Below, in pieces: positions 42,622 through 52,461 of a DNA stretch of 64,000 bases (the stretch's first letter is position 1; every line of letters begins with the position of its first letter). The stretch comes from Bacillus xiapuensis. GTDB lineage: Bacteria > Bacillota > Bacilli > Bacillales > Domibacillaceae. The DNA lies in assembly GCF_002797355.1 (NCBI RefSeq), contig NZ_KZ454939.1, positions 901,828 through 965,827 of the forward strand, in the 5' to 3' direction. Below the pieces are notes generated by a model, which saw only the letters and a program-made list of their open reading frames with translations, did no database searches and had not been told where the DNA came from. The position numbers were made by a program, and so were the translations under genes.

Positions 42622-44196
42622 ATGGCTTCATTACAAGAAGAGGTTTTTTCGAGAAGAACATTTGCTATTATTTCCCACCCGGATGCAGGGAAAACAACAT
42701 TAACGGAGAAGCTGCTGCTGTTTGGAGGAGCGATCCGCGATGCTGGAACAGTAAAAGGAAAAAAAACAGGAAAGTATGCCACATCCGACTGGATGGATAT
42801 CGAAAAGCAGCGGGGAATTTCTGTTACTTCCTCCGTTATGCAATTCGAATATGAGGGGTATCGCGTCAATATTCTTGATACGCCGGGACACCAGGACTTC
42901 AGTGAGGATACTTACCGCACATTGATGGCGGTGGACAGTGCAGTCATGATCGTGGATGCTGCGAAAGGGATTGAAGCCCAAACGATTAAATTATTTAAGG
43001 TTTGCCGAATGAGAGGCATTCCGATTTTCACGTTTATCAACAAGCTGGATCGGCAAGCAAAACAGCCGCTTGAGTTATTAGCAGAGCTGGAAGAGGTGCT
43101 TGGCATTGAATCCTATCCTATGAATTGGCCGATTGGGATGGGAAAAGAATTTTTTGGCATTTACGACCGCTTTAATCACCGGATTGAGCAATTTCGTGCG
43201 GAGCAGGAGGAGCAGCGCTATCTTCCGCTAAATGAAGACGGGGAGCTGGCTGCGGACCATCCGATTAAGCAATCTTCTCTATACGACCAAACGCTGGAAG
43301 AAATTATGCTGCTGAGTGAAGCCGGCAATGAGTTTTCTGAAGAACGGATCGCTCAAGGGACACTCACTCCCGTATTTTTCGGAAGTGCGCTGACAAACTT
43401 CGGCGTGCAGACTTTTTTAGAAACCTATTTGCAGTTTGCGCCGCCGCCGCAGCCGCGAAGTTCAGATCAAGGTCAGATTGATCCGGTCAGCGAACAGTTT
43501 TCTGGCTTCATCTTTAAGATTCAAGCCAATATGAATCCCGCCCACCGGGACCGAATCGCTTTCTTCCGGATTTGTTCGGGAAAATTTGAACGGGGGATGA
43601 GCGTGACTTTGACAAGAACCGGCAAGACGTCTAAAGTCTCTCAGTCAACGCAATTTTTAGCCGATGACCGCAGCACGGTGAATGAAGCCGTCAGCGGCGA
43701 TATTATCGGTCTTTATGATACAGGGACCTATCAAATTGGCGACACGCTTGTTAGCGGAAAGCCGCTTTTTCAATATGAAAAGCTTCCGCAGTTTACACCG
43801 GAATTATTTGTGAAAGTGTCGGCTAAAAATGTGATGAAACAGAAAAGCTTTCACAAAGGCATTGAGCAGCTCGTTCAAGAAGGAGCGATCCAGCTGTACA
43901 AAACGTATCGGACGGAGGACTACATCCTCGGAGCTGTTGGTCAGCTGCAATTTGAAGTGTTTGAGCATCGAATGAAAAATGAGTACAACTCAGAAGTGAT
44001 TATGGAGCCTATTGGCTCTAAAATTGCGCGCTGGATTGAGAATGAAGAGGATGTGAAAGAGAGCCTTTCGAATTCAAGAAGCATGCTTGTGAAAGACCGT
44101 TACGGCCGCCTGCTCTTTCTGTTTGAGAATGACTTTGCCCTGCGTTGGTTCGAAGATAAGAATCCGCAGATTACGTTATATAATCCAATGGCCTAA
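42622..44196 (+). CDS. prfC: Peptide chain release factor 3
   Basis: 524 residues. A GTPase that recycles RF1/RF2 after translation termination. The G motifs are [13 protein letters not shown] (G1), [10 protein letters not shown] (G2), [12 protein letters not shown] (G3) and [10 protein letters not shown] (G4). The RF3-specific C-terminal domains follow, with [20 protein letters not shown]. Length and motifs are full-size, and the product is cytoplasmic. A terminator follows the stop at once. Confidence 0.96.
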   Translation: MASLQEEVFSRRTFAIISHPDAGKTTLTEKLLLFGGAIRDAGTVKGKKTGKYATSDWMDIEKQRGISVTSSVMQFEYEGYRVNILDTPGHQDFSEDTYRTLMAVDSAVMIVDAAKGIEAQTIKLFKVCRMRGIPIFTFINKLDRQAKQPLELLAELEEVLGIESYPMNWPIGMGKEFFGIYDRFNHRIEQFRAEQEEQRYLPLNEDGELAADHPIKQSSLYDQTLEEIMLLSEAGNEFSEERIAQGTLTPVFFGSALTNFGVQTFLETYLQFAPPPQPRSSDQGQIDPVSEQFSGFIFKIQANMNPAHRDRIAFFRICSGKFERGMSVTLTRTGKTSKVSQSTQFLADDRSTVNEAVSGDIIGLYDTGTYQIGDTLVSGKPLFQYEKLPQFTPELFVKVSAKNVMKQKSFHKGIEQLVQEGAIQLYKTYRTEDYILGAVGQLQFEVFEHRMKNEYNSEVIMEPIGSKIARWIENEEDVKESLSNSRSMLVKDRYGRLLFLFENDFALRWFEDKNPQITLYNPMA

Positions 44197-44209
44197 AGCA
44201 TCAGCGATC

Positions 44210-44246
44210 ATCAGCCTGGCGATGGAAGCGCCGGCTGATTTTTTAT
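44210..44246 (+). terminator. Terminator of prfC
   Basis: ATCAGCC and GGCTGAT with an inner GGCG/CGCC-like pairing form the stem, followed by TTTTTTATT. Confidence 0.88.
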
Positions 44247-44368
44247 TGGAAAAAAACCAGAAAAAAAGATTGACAGAATCCAACACTTCATGAATAATGG
44301 ATAGTACTTACTTCAATGCACAAAAGCGTTCAAGCAAAAAAGTGATTGAAGCATCAGGGGTGTACTTT

Positions 44369-45748
44369 ATGTTTAAAATTAAACCGCTAATAAAACCTGC
44401 TTTAGGAGAAGCCATCCTGCTCGTTGGATTGATTATAGCGATCATCAGCTCGTCTATCATTCAATTGGAAGCTGTACCGCATATTCCGATTTTGATTTCA
44501 ATCCTGCTTTTGCTGACATACGGCTTAATCAAAAAGCTTCCTTTTGAAAAATTGGAAGCCGGGATGCTGGATGGAGCCAAAAGCGGGATAGGAGCCGTTT
44601 TTATCTTTTTCTTAATCGGGATACTAGTAAGCAGCTGGATTATTTCGGGCACCATTCCTACAATGATCTACGCTGCCTTTGGTCTGGTGACGCCCCAATT
44701 TTTCTACAGCGTCGTCTTTCTTGTCACCGCCATTGTCGGGCTGGGGGTTGGCAGTTCTTTAACAACAGTGGCAACGCTTGGTGTAGCTTTTATCGGTGTT
44801 AGTCAGGCGATGGATGTTTCCGCTGCTGTAACGGCGGGAGCAGTGGTGTCCGGAGCGTTTTTCGGAGATAAGATGTCTCCATTATCCGACACAACCAATT
44901 TAGCCGCCTCCATTGTAGGGGTAGATTTATTTGAGCATATTCGAAATATGGCTTGGACGACGATCCCCGCTTTTCTTATAGCGCTGGGGGCATTTGCTGG
45001 CATCTCTCCTGAAATGGTGGAGACGCAGTTTCCAAAAATCGCTGCAATTAAAGCAACGCTAGTGGAAATGAACTTTATTCATTGGTATGCATGGCTGCCC
45101 ATCGCTGTGTTATTCCTCCTGTCAATGAAGAAAGTATCGCCATTTTTGACATTGGCCATCAGCTCTTTGCTGGGAATTGCTTTATCCTTTCTGCATGCTG
45201 ACCATACTCTGGGAGAGGTTTTGAACATTTTATTTTCAGGGTTTGCAGCGGAAACAGGGAATGCGGAAGTGGATGCTCTATTAACCCGCGGGGGCTTGGA
45301 AGGCATGATGTTTACTGTTTCACTCGTGTTATTATCTTTAAGTTTAGGAGGGCTGCTGTTCTGCTTAGGCATCGTTCCAAGACTGTTTGAAGCGGTGGAG
45401 GATCATTTGAGGAAAGCGAGCAGCACAGTGGCAGCGGCTGCCTCTTCCGCTATCGGGGTAAATATCGTGATCGGCGAACAATATTTGTCTATCCTGCTGA
45501 CCGGAGAAGCCTTTCAAAAACAGTTTGACAAGGTGGGACTCGCAAAGAAAAACTTATCGAGGACATTGGAAGACGCAGGAACGGTGATCAATCCGCTTGT
45601 GCCATGGAGTGTTTGCGGAGTATTTATTACGAAAATGCTCGGTGTTTCCACGATGGATTATCTGCCGTTTGCTTTCTTTTGCTTATTAAGTCCGGTGCTG
45701 ACGGTTTTATTTGGCCTTACTGGCTGGACATTAACGAAAAAAGAATAG
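44369..45748 (+). CDS. nhaC: Na+/H+ antiporter NhaC family
   Basis: 459 residues from ATG 44369 after AGGGGTG; the frame open from 44297 lacks a ribosome site. About eleven membrane segments. NhaC features are GVGSSLTTVATLGVAFIGVS, GAFFGDKMSPLSDTTNLAAS (conserved ion-binding region) and NIVIGEQYLSILLTGEAF, then EDAGTVINPLVPWSVCGVF. It exchanges Na+ for H+ at the membrane. It may instead be a related malate/lactate-type antiporter of the same superfamily. Confidence 0.9.
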   Translation: MFKIKPLIKPALGEAILLVGLIIAIISSSIIQLEAVPHIPILISILLLLTYGLIKKLPFEKLEAGMLDGAKSGIGAVFIFFLIGILVSSWIISGTIPTMIYAAFGLVTPQFFYSVVFLVTAIVGLGVGSSLTTVATLGVAFIGVSQAMDVSAAVTAGAVVSGAFFGDKMSPLSDTTNLAASIVGVDLFEHIRNMAWTTIPAFLIALGAFAGISPEMVETQFPKIAAIKATLVEMNFIHWYAWLPIAVLFLLSMKKVSPFLTLAISSLLGIALSFLHADHTLGEVLNILFSGFAAETGNAEVDALLTRGGLEGMMFTVSLVLLSLSLGGLLFCLGIVPRLFEAVEDHLRKASSTVAAAASSAIGVNIVIGEQYLSILLTGEAFQKQFDKVGLAKKNLSRTLEDAGTVINPLVPWSVCGVFITKMLGVSTMDYLPFAFFCLLSPVLTVLFGLTGWTLTKKE

Positions 45749-45760
45749 TTATTGTACATG

Positions 45761-45804
45761 GAGCTGTTTCATTGCTGGTATGCCGGCTATGGGACAGCTC
45801 TTTG
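45761..45804 (+). terminator. Terminator of nhaC (weak)
   Basis: GAGCTGT at 45761-45767 is inverted as ACAGCTC at 45794-45800, with a further CCGGC-rich loop. It is followed by TTTG only. Confidence 0.5.
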
Positions 45805-45880
45805 CGTTTGTAGAATGTTCCCTGTTTGATCAAGCTTCGGCTTGTATTGGATCCACTAAGTACATTATAGTTAAAAGATA

Positions 45881-45980
45881 AAATGAACCTTCAAGCAGCG
45901 GGAGATTTTTCAACCTCCCGCTGTTTAAAAAGAAGAACAAAGGCTACTATTGCAGCCACTTGATCTCCTGCATTAGGCGT
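45881..45980 (+). repeat. Dispersed intergenic repeat, copy 2
   Basis: It reads AAATGAACCTTCAA, GCAGCGGGAG with CCTCCCGCTG, AGAAGAACAAAGGCTACTA, TTGCAGCC and CTCCTGCATTAGGC. The block AGAAGAACAAAGGCT is identical to copy 3. The frame from ATG gives MNLQAAGDFSTSRCLKRRTK, then ATIAAT and a stop. The inverted CAGCGGGAG/CTCCCGCTG forms a hairpin. Confidence 0.7.
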
Positions 45981-46072
45981 CTTGATTTCTCCGCTCTAAC
46001 TTGAAGGAGAGATCAAGACCGCTTCCATGCAGGATCAATGGGCAAACGAATGGTTTAGAAAGGAGAGTACTG

Positions 46073-49000
46073 TTGAAAATCAGCAATTTTTCGATCAAGA
46101 GGCCTGTATTCACGATTGTCATTATGTTCTTAGTAATTATTTTAGGTGCGGTGTCACTGTTTAAAATCCCTTTAAAGCTAATACCGGATATTAACCCGCC
46201 CGTGGCGGTTGTGGTCACTTCTTATGAGGGAGCCAGTCCGACGGAAATAGCAGAAAAGGTGACAAAGCCTTTAGAAGAAAGCTTATCTACGCTTCCGGGG
46301 ATTCAACATATTACATCTACGACAAGAGAAGGATCTAATTTGCTTTTACTGGAGTTTTCATGGAGCACTAAAATAGATGATGTCCAGTCAGATGTACTGC
46401 AGCGCATCGACCGCACTCCGCTGCCCGATGACGCCGAGAAGCCGCAGTTCTTTAAATTTGATCCATCTCAATTTCCGATTATTCAGCTTTCCTTGCAGTC
46501 CACGGCAAGCGAGAAGGAATTACAGACAATAGCTGAACAGCTGGAGAAAGATTTAGCGACAGTAGAAGGAGTGGCGAATGTCAGTGTCAACGGTTCCTTA
46601 GAGCAGGAAATCAAGGTTGAACTGCAGGAAGAAAAACTCAAGAAATATAATTTGGCCCAGGCTGATATCGTTCAGCTTATCCAAGCAAACAATGTTTCCC
46701 TTCCCGGAAATACAGTGGAAGCAGACGGCATGTCGCTGACAACGAGGATCATTAGCCAGCTGGGCAGTGTGGAAGATTTGAAAAATCTGGTCATCACGGT
46801 CGATCCGCTTACCGGAAAAGAAGTTTCTCTCGATGAGATTGCAGCTGTTGAATTGAAAGCGAAAGAAACCGGCACGATTACCCGGGCAAATCACAATCCA
46901 GCCATTTTGATGAGCGTGCTGCAGCAGGCCGATGCCAACACGGCCGAAGTGTCAAAGCATTTCCGGGAAAAATTGCAGACATTATTAAACGAGGAGCAGT
47001 ACAAAAGGGTAGAAGCGGATATTCTATTCGACCAGGGAGACTATATTCGCCTGTCGATCGGAAACATCGGCAGTTCTTTGCTTCTCGGCGGTGTCTTTGC
47101 CATGCTTGTCCTCTTTGTTTTCTTAAGAAATGTGCGCAGCCCTTTAATTATCGGGGTGGCCATTCCTTATTCCGTTATTGTTACGTTTGTATTAATGTAC
47201 TTTGCTGATTTCAATTTAAATATTATGACCTTGGGCGCGCTTGCCTTAGGAATCGGTATGCTCGTAGATAATGCAATTGTCGTCATTGAAAATATTTACC
47301 GGCATTTATCTATGGGCAAAGACTCCAAGCAGGCGGCTCGAGAGGGAGCAAAAGAAGTTGGCATGGCGATTACGGCTTCTACATTAACGACCGTCGCTGT
47401 ATTCTTGCCGGTTGTTTTCATTTCGGGCATTCTGGGGCAAATCTTTAAAGAGTTTGCCCTCACGATCTCTTTCAGCTTGCTGGCGTCGCTTATTGTGGCT
47501 TTAACGGTCATTCCAATGATGGCGAGCCGCTGGCTGAAAATGCCGAGAGAACGGCAGCGTCCGGCCGCATCAAAAGCGATGAGCTGGTTTGAGCGAACGC
47601 TTCACTGGTCAATGCATCACCGTCTGCTTGTGCTGCTGACCTCCATCTTGCTGTTCATTGGCGGCGGGCTTGGCCTTACGACCGTAGGAGCCCAATTTTT
47701 GCCGCCAACAGATGAAGGTTTTTTCAATATTCGCCTTGAGGTGGAGAACGGCACATCCCTGAAAGAAACGAATCGCGCAGTGCGGGCGATGGAGAAAGAG
47801 CTCGCTGAAGAGAAGGATGTTGATGTGTATGTCAGCTTAGTCGGGTCTACGCAGGAAGACTCTTTTAGAGGAACGGGATCATCTAATGTAGCCGAATTAT
47901 ATGTGAAGCTTGACCCGCTAGAAAAGCGGGAGCGTTCCGTGTTTGCGTTCGTGGACGAGGTGAAGCCAAAGGTAGTTAAAGCAGCAGAGAAGGTGAACAA
48001 GTCGGCTGAGGTTACGTTTAATCTTCAGTCTGCATCGGGATCCAGCCCGCAAACATTAACCTTTAATGTGCGGGATATGAATCAGGAGCGGCTAGATGAA
48101 GCGGTTCAAGACATTCAGAAAGCGCTGGGGGAAGTCCGCGAAATCACGGAAGTCACAACTAATAGACAGGAAACCGTTCGGGAAGTGCAAATTCAAGTGG
48201 ATCGGAGCCAAGCTGTAGCAGCAGGCATAGCGCCAGCCCAAATTGCCTCCATTGTGAATGATGCGACACGCGGGGTAGCGGCCACACAAATAATGAATAA
48301 AGAGTCAGAAGTGCAAACCGTTCAAGTTCTGTATGACGAAGATGTGACGAAGAATGCGGAGAAACTGAAGCAATTGCTCATTCCGACACCTTCCGGCAAT
48401 TACCGAACCTTGGATGAGCTGGCGGAAATTCAAATTCAGCAAGGTCCCGTCAGCATTCAGCGGATTGATCAGCAGGAAGCGGTGCAGTTTACTATAAAGT
48501 ATACTTCGAAAACCAATCTCGGAGACATCTCAGAGAAAGTTGACAGCAAACTTTCGGCGCTTAACTTGCCGGATGAAACGAAAGTTACTTTCGCAGGCGA
48601 CCGCGATTTGCTTGAAAGCTCGATTGATGATATGGTGATGGCTCTTATCCTGGCGATTGTCCTAATTTACATCGTGATGGCTGCCCAATACGAATCCTTT
48701 AAATATCCATTTGTGATCATGTTTACGGTACCATTAATGGTGATTGGCGTGGCGATTTCTTTGACCATGACGAGAACGCCAATCAGCATCCCCGCTGTGA
48801 TCGGAATTCTCATATTAGCCGGGATCGTTGTAAATAATGCCATCGTAATCGTCGACTATATTAATCAGCGTAAGCGGAAAGGTCTCAGCAGCTATGAAGC
48901 TATCATGTCATCAGCTCAAGACCGGGCGCGCCCGATTTTAATGACTGCTTTGACTACTATTCTCGGGCTTCTCCCATTAGCCGCCGGCCTCGGGGAAGGA

Positions 49001-49135
49001 ACAGAGATCAATCAGCCGATGGGAATTACGGTGATCGGCGGCCTGATCTCCAGCACATTCTTAACTTTATTTGTCATTCCGGTTGTTTACAGTTTATTTG
49101 ATAAAGAAACGAGAAGAATCGTGAAAAAAAAGTGA
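46073..49135 (+). CDS. swrC: RND-family efflux pump (SwrC/AcrB type), TTG start
   Basis: 1020 residues from TTG 46073 after AAAGGAGAG. The twelve-helix RND layout with two large extracytoplasmic loops is complete: FSIKRPVFTIVIMFLV, SYEGASPTEIAEKVTKPLEE, ALGIGMLVDNAIVVIENIYRH with the proton-relay Asp in helix 4, and GIVVNNAIVIVDYINQRKR in the second half. It is the single-subunit Gram-positive form without a neighbouring membrane-fusion gene. In B. subtilis SwrC exports surfactin and supports swarming. The substrate here is unknown. Confidence 0.92.
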   Translation: MKISNFSIKRPVFTIVIMFLVIILGAVSLFKIPLKLIPDINPPVAVVVTSYEGASPTEIAEKVTKPLEESLSTLPGIQHITSTTREGSNLLLLEFSWSTKIDDVQSDVLQRIDRTPLPDDAEKPQFFKFDPSQFPIIQLSLQSTASEKELQTIAEQLEKDLATVEGVANVSVNGSLEQEIKVELQEEKLKKYNLAQADIVQLIQANNVSLPGNTVEADGMSLTTRIISQLGSVEDLKNLVITVDPLTGKEVSLDEIAAVELKAKETGTITRANHNPAILMSVLQQADANTAEVSKHFREKLQTLLNEEQYKRVEADILFDQGDYIRLSIGNIGSSLLLGGVFAMLVLFVFLRNVRSPLIIGVAIPYSVIVTFVLMYFADFNLNIMTLGALALGIGMLVDNAIVVIENIYRHLSMGKDSKQAAREGAKEVGMAITASTLTTVAVFLPVVFISGILGQIFKEFALTISFSLLASLIVALTVIPMMASRWLKMPRERQRPAASKAMSWFERTLHWSMHHRLLVLLTSILLFIGGGLGLTTVGAQFLPPTDEGFFNIRLEVENGTSLKETNRAVRAMEKELAEEKDVDVYVSLVGSTQEDSFRGTGSSNVAELYVKLDPLEKRERSVFAFVDEVKPKVVKAAEKVNKSAEVTFNLQSASGSSPQTLTFNVRDMNQERLDEAVQDIQKALGEVREITEVTTNRQETVREVQIQVDRSQAVAAGIAPAQIASIVNDATRGVAATQIMNKESEVQTVQVLYDEDVTKNAEKLKQLLIPTPSGNYRTLDELAEIQIQQGPVSIQRIDQQEAVQFTIKYTSKTNLGDISEKVDSKLSALNLPDETKVTFAGDRDLLESSIDDMVMALILAIVLIYIVMAAQYESFKYPFVIMFTVPLMVIGVAISLTMTRTPISIPAVIGILILAGIVVNNAIVIVDYINQRKRKGLSSYEAIMSSAQDRARPILMTALTTILGLLPLAAGLGEGTEINQPMGITVIGGLISSTFLTLFVIPVVYSLFDKETRRIVKKK

Positions 49136-49154
49136 CCGCCCGCCGATAAACTTG

Positions 49155-49183
49155 TTTACATTCCACCTGATCTTTCTTATAAT
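49155..49183 (+). promoter_or_regulatory. Promoter of the ykoY unit
   Basis: TTTACA (49155-49160) and TATAAT (49178-49183) are 17 nt apart, about 30 nt before the riboswitch. Confidence 0.85.
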
Positions 49184-49209
49184 GATAATACAAACAACTG
49201 AATCTCTGT

Positions 49210-49336
49210 TGACGTTAGTCAAAGGGGAGTAGCCGTTAGGTAGTTCAATACCTGGAACAAAGTCGTCATTTCATGGATTTATCCATCGGCTTTGTTGGCA
49301 TGATTGCGCATCATGCTCAGCGAGACCTTTGCCTGT
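49210..49336 (+). ncRNA. yybP-ykoY (Mn2+) riboswitch
   Basis: It contains GTCAAAGGGGAGTAGCC near the start and the highly conserved GGCATGATTGCGCATCATG, CTCAGCGAGACCTTTGCC block at the end. These are the two internal loops that bind Mn2+. The downstream gene is a TerC-family protein, the usual target. The 3' strand GACCTTTGCC can alternatively pair in the terminator at 49324. Confidence 0.95.
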
Positions 49337-49358
49337 AGAGGCAAAGGTCTATTTTTTT
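49324..49358 (+). terminator. Terminator overlapping the Mn2+ riboswitch
   Basis: AGACCTTTGCC at 49324-49334 is inverted as GGCAAAGGTCT and followed by ATTTTTTTG. Mn2+ binding would keep the 5' strand in the aptamer and let transcription continue. Confidence 0.9.
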
Positions 49359-49422
49359 GTTGTTTAAAGCAAGCTGTATTAGTCAAAATTATGGATAAGA
49401 GCCAGAGGAGGAGATTTGCACG

Positions 49423-50196
49423 ATGGATGCAGCAATGTTACTTGAATACGGCTGGGTTTTGCTTGTGTTAGTTGCTCTTGAAGGAATTCTAGCAGCCGAT
49501 AACGCCGTAGTAATGGCCGTAATGGTCAAGCATTTACCGAAAGATCAACAGAAAAAAGCGTTATTCTATGGTTTACTGGGAGCATTTATATTCCGGTTTG
49601 CTGCCTTATTTTTAATTTCATTTTTAGTCAACGTGTGGCAAGTGCAAGCGATTGGCGCTCTTTATTTATTCTATATCGCAATCAGCCATTTATATAAAAA
49701 GTGGAAGCATAAAGATGAATTGGAGGGCCACGGCATCAAGGAGGCTAAGGGATCATCCTTCTGGATGACGGTCTTAAAGGTTGAGGTCGCAGATATTGCG
49801 TTTGCGATAGATTCTATGCTTGCCGCCGTCGCCTTAGCCGTCACGTTACAGCCTTTAGGTAAATTTGAAATCGGCGGCATTGATGGCGGTCAATTCTTAG
49901 TGATGTTTTTAGGAGGCTTAGTCGGCGTCATTATTATGCGATTTGCCGCTACATGGTTTGTCCGCTTGCTGCAAAAGTTTCCTACACTTGAAACAGCCGC
50001 TTTCCTCATTGTGGGCTGGGTAGGAGTGAAGCTTGCAGTCTTTACCATGTCTCACCCGAAAATTCAAATTCTTGATGAGCATTTTCCTGAGTCCAAACCA
50101 TGGAAGTTAGTTTTCTGGACGGTTCTCGTTGGAATTGCCATCGGGGGATATCTTATTGCGAGAAAAAAAGGGCCGGAAAGCCAGCCGGCTGAATAA
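49423..50196 (+). CDS. ykoY: TerC-family manganese exporter (YkoY/MeeY)
   Basis: 257 residues with about seven or eight membrane segments. The TerC metal motifs are ALEGILAADNAVVMAVMV (about 16-33) and KVEVADIAFAIDSMLAAVAL (about 115-134), each with the conserved acidic residues. B. subtilis YkoY (MeeY) takes part in Mn2+ export and metalation of secreted proteins. Control by a yybP-ykoY riboswitch supports this role. The ribosome site is AGGAGGAG. The IS3 element begins about 50 bp past its stop. Confidence 0.93.
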   Translation: MDAAMLLEYGWVLLVLVALEGILAADNAVVMAVMVKHLPKDQQKKALFYGLLGAFIFRFAALFLISFLVNVWQVQAIGALYLFYIAISHLYKKWKHKDELEGHGIKEAKGSSFWMTVLKVEVADIAFAIDSMLAAVALAVTLQPLGKFEIGGIDGGQFLVMFLGGLVGVIIMRFAATWFVRLLQKFPTLETAAFLIVGWVGVKLAVFTMSHPKIQILDEHFPESKPWKLVFWTVLVGIAIGGYLIARKKGPESQPAE

Positions 50197-50294
50197 GCTC
50201 AAAATAGCCCGATCTTTCATTCTGCAAAAAAACAACCCGATCTTGAAGTACACCCCAAAAGCTAGAGTCAAACTCTAACTTTAGGGGTGTTTTT

Positions 50295-50864
50295 ATGGCC
50301 AAATATAGTGAGGAATTTAAAATAAAGCTTGTTACCGAGTATTTGGATGGGCATCTTGGATATAAATCATTGGCGAAGAAATACAATATGCCCTCTCAAA
50401 CACCATTACAAGATTGGGTAAGAGCTTATAAAACACAAGGGATGGAGGGGTTAAAAAGAAGAATTAAGAAGGAAGTACATCCTGTTCAATTTAAATTAGA
50501 TACGATACAATTTATGTTAAAAACAGGTGCTTCTTATCAGGAAACCGCTGAACAGTTTAGTTTAAATAATCCTTCATTAATTTACCGCTGGATGAAAGTA
50601 TTTAATGAACAAGGACTAGAAGGCCTGAAAACAAAACCAAAGGGGCGGTTTTCTATGTCTAAGAAATCCAATACCAATAAACAAACGAAAAAGGTAGAAA
50701 AAAAATTAACACGTGAAGCAGAGTTAGAACGTGAGAATGAACTACTGAGATTAGAAAATGCGTACTTAAAAAAGCTGCGAGCTTTTCGGGAAAATCCGAA
50801 TGTCTTTCTCGAAAAGCACAAGCAAAATTGGCATTCGAACTCAAAGAAGAAGGATTCCGATTAA
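50295..50864 (+). CDS. IS3-family (IS150-like) transposase orfA
   Basis: 189 residues with two helix-turn-helix units: MAKYSEEFKIKLVTEYLDGH and GYKSLAKKYNM at the start, and GASYQETAEQFSLNNPSLIY with RWMKVFNEQGLEGLK further on. A coiled coil with AELERENELLRLENAYLKKL ends the protein. OrfA binds the terminal repeats. An A6G slippery run at about 50767 just before the orfB overlap allows the usual -1 frameshift to an OrfAB fusion. The reading frame is intact. Confidence 0.92.
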   Translation: MAKYSEEFKIKLVTEYLDGHLGYKSLAKKYNMPSQTPLQDWVRAYKTQGMEGLKRRIKKEVHPVQFKLDTIQFMLKTGASYQETAEQFSLNNPSLIYRWMKVFNEQGLEGLKTKPKGRFSMSKKSNTNKQTKKVEKKLTREAELERENELLRLENAYLKKLRAFRENPNVFLEKHKQNWHSNSKKKDSD

Positions 50865-51295
50865 AAGATATTTTCCTTGTTGTAGGCATTCCTGAAGCAA
50901 CCTACCACTATCATGTAAAAAAGTTGGGGAAAGAAGATCCGGAAACGGAACTAAAAGAGATCATCACCTACCTATTTAGGAAGTTTCATGAACGCTATGG
51001 TTATAAACGAATCACAAAGGAATTAAAGAAATTAGGACATTATGTTAATCATAAAAAAGTGTATCGGCTTATGCGGGAATTAAGTTTGAAATGTGTAAAA
51101 TTCATGCGGAAATCTCGGAAATACAATTCCTATAAGGGGAAGGTTGGTAAGGTAGCGAAAAACCGTCTATCCCGCCGTTTTAACACACCTATCCCTCTTC
51201 AAAAATTAGTAACTGACATAACAGAATTCAAATGTCTAGGCGAAGAGAAGTTGTATTTAAATCCTATTCTTGACCTTTATAATGAAAGCAACTGA
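50828..51295 (+). pseudogene. IS3-family transposase orfB, truncated after the first catalytic Asp
   Basis: 155 residues from an alternative start; the natural product would be an OrfAB fusion by frameshift. It begins LAFELKEEGFRLKDIFLV and shows HERYGYKRITKELKKLGH. The rve domain starts LVTDITEFKCLGEEKLYLNP, holding the first D of the DDE triad. The frame is normal up to ILDLYN, then runs into foreign sequence and stops. The other two catalytic residues are missing, so the enzyme is dead. Its last codons reappear at 54184. Confidence 0.88.
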
Positions 51296-52335
51296 TATTG
51301 GTCGAAGTCCAGAAGTTCCTTGAAATAACGGTATCCTGTCTCGATTTCCCAACGGACATTGTAATACTCCAGGATGGTCACGACATCCAGAGTGAGGTCC
51401 GTGCACAGGATGCAGAACGGCTTTTGGTCCTGTCTGAACTTCTTTTCCCAGGACAGAAGAACCTTCGCATTTTCAATATCCGAAATGGGCCCTTTATACT
51501 CGTACATTCGGAATTTCCCTTTTCCCTTCACGGTTACAGAGCGAAGGTCAGGGTTCCGGATATATTGGCCAGCGAATTCGACTATGGATAATTCGATTAC
51601 ATTCGGACGGATCTTCCGGTTTGATTTGACTGCGCCAATCACATGAAAACCTTTGGCGTTACAGGCATCAACCAGTTTTTTGCTTGTATACCAGCTGTCC
51701 ATCAGGACATAGACCTGTTCCTCATGAGAGGCAGGGAACATCTGAATCATTTCCATGGCTAGGTCGTTCTTGCTTTTGAAGGATCGATGATTTTCTTCGC
51801 AGTATTCCTTCCTAAAATACGGTCGGAAATCCCATGCGAAGGAATAGCCTTCAGCCACCAGGTGGGTGGTCACCAAGCAATGCGACCAAACACTTTTCCC
51901 TTCTGAATGGGAGAAGTGGAACTCCAATGCTTCCATCTTTCGTGTGGAGGTATCCTTATGGCACCCGGTATCGTCCACGATCAGGAAGAGGATCGGCCTG
52001 TGGTCACCCTGTGTATGCCGAGCACGCCGAATGGAGGTCATCAGGTGCTCCATTCTTCTGTGCTGGACACGATTGGCGCACCAAGGGGATTCCTTAAGAA
52101 AACGGGTCATACAGCTTAGGTCACGGTCTTTCCCGGAATGGTTCCGTATCTGCGTCATTGTTTTTCTGCCCTCGGTCAGGATGATGCCATGCATGATCGT
52201 AATCAAGTGGTTGACCTGAGGTTTGGATAAGCCAAGACCAAGAGTGACAATGAACTTGACGATAGCAGAATGGAAAGTTACCATAACCTTAGACATCTCC
52301 TTTTTTCTGGAATTGGATTGGGTGGTACCTTCCAT
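51277..52335 (-). pseudogene. IS4/IS701-like DDE transposase, C-terminally truncated
   Basis: 352 residues on the opposite strand. The catalytic domain is visible: LFLIVDDTGCHKD, FHFSHSEGKSVWSHCLVTTH, YVLMDSWYTSKKLVDACNAKG, and YNVRWEIETGYRYFK, the exact Y-(2)-R-(3)-E-(6)-K signature of the IS4 superfamily. The frame is open to DQYQLLS and then ends at the junction with IS3 orfB (51283-51295), losing its C-terminal tail. The start may be internal (52281 or near), because the first ATG has no ribosome site. Confidence 0.8.
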
Positions 52336-52461
52336 TTCCCACGATTAAAGGGATGTCATTCTTGTTTTTATAAAGTTTTCAAGGTTAGACAAAACTAGAC
52401 AATGTTTACGACAAGATTTTTACAAGACTCAAGTTACTAAATAAAACACTAGGAGGTAACA

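Noticed and set aside
49155-49358. Possible tRNA-like or T-box leader before ykoY
   Set aside because: The conserved blocks belong to the yybP-ykoY riboswitch; no T-box sequence is present.
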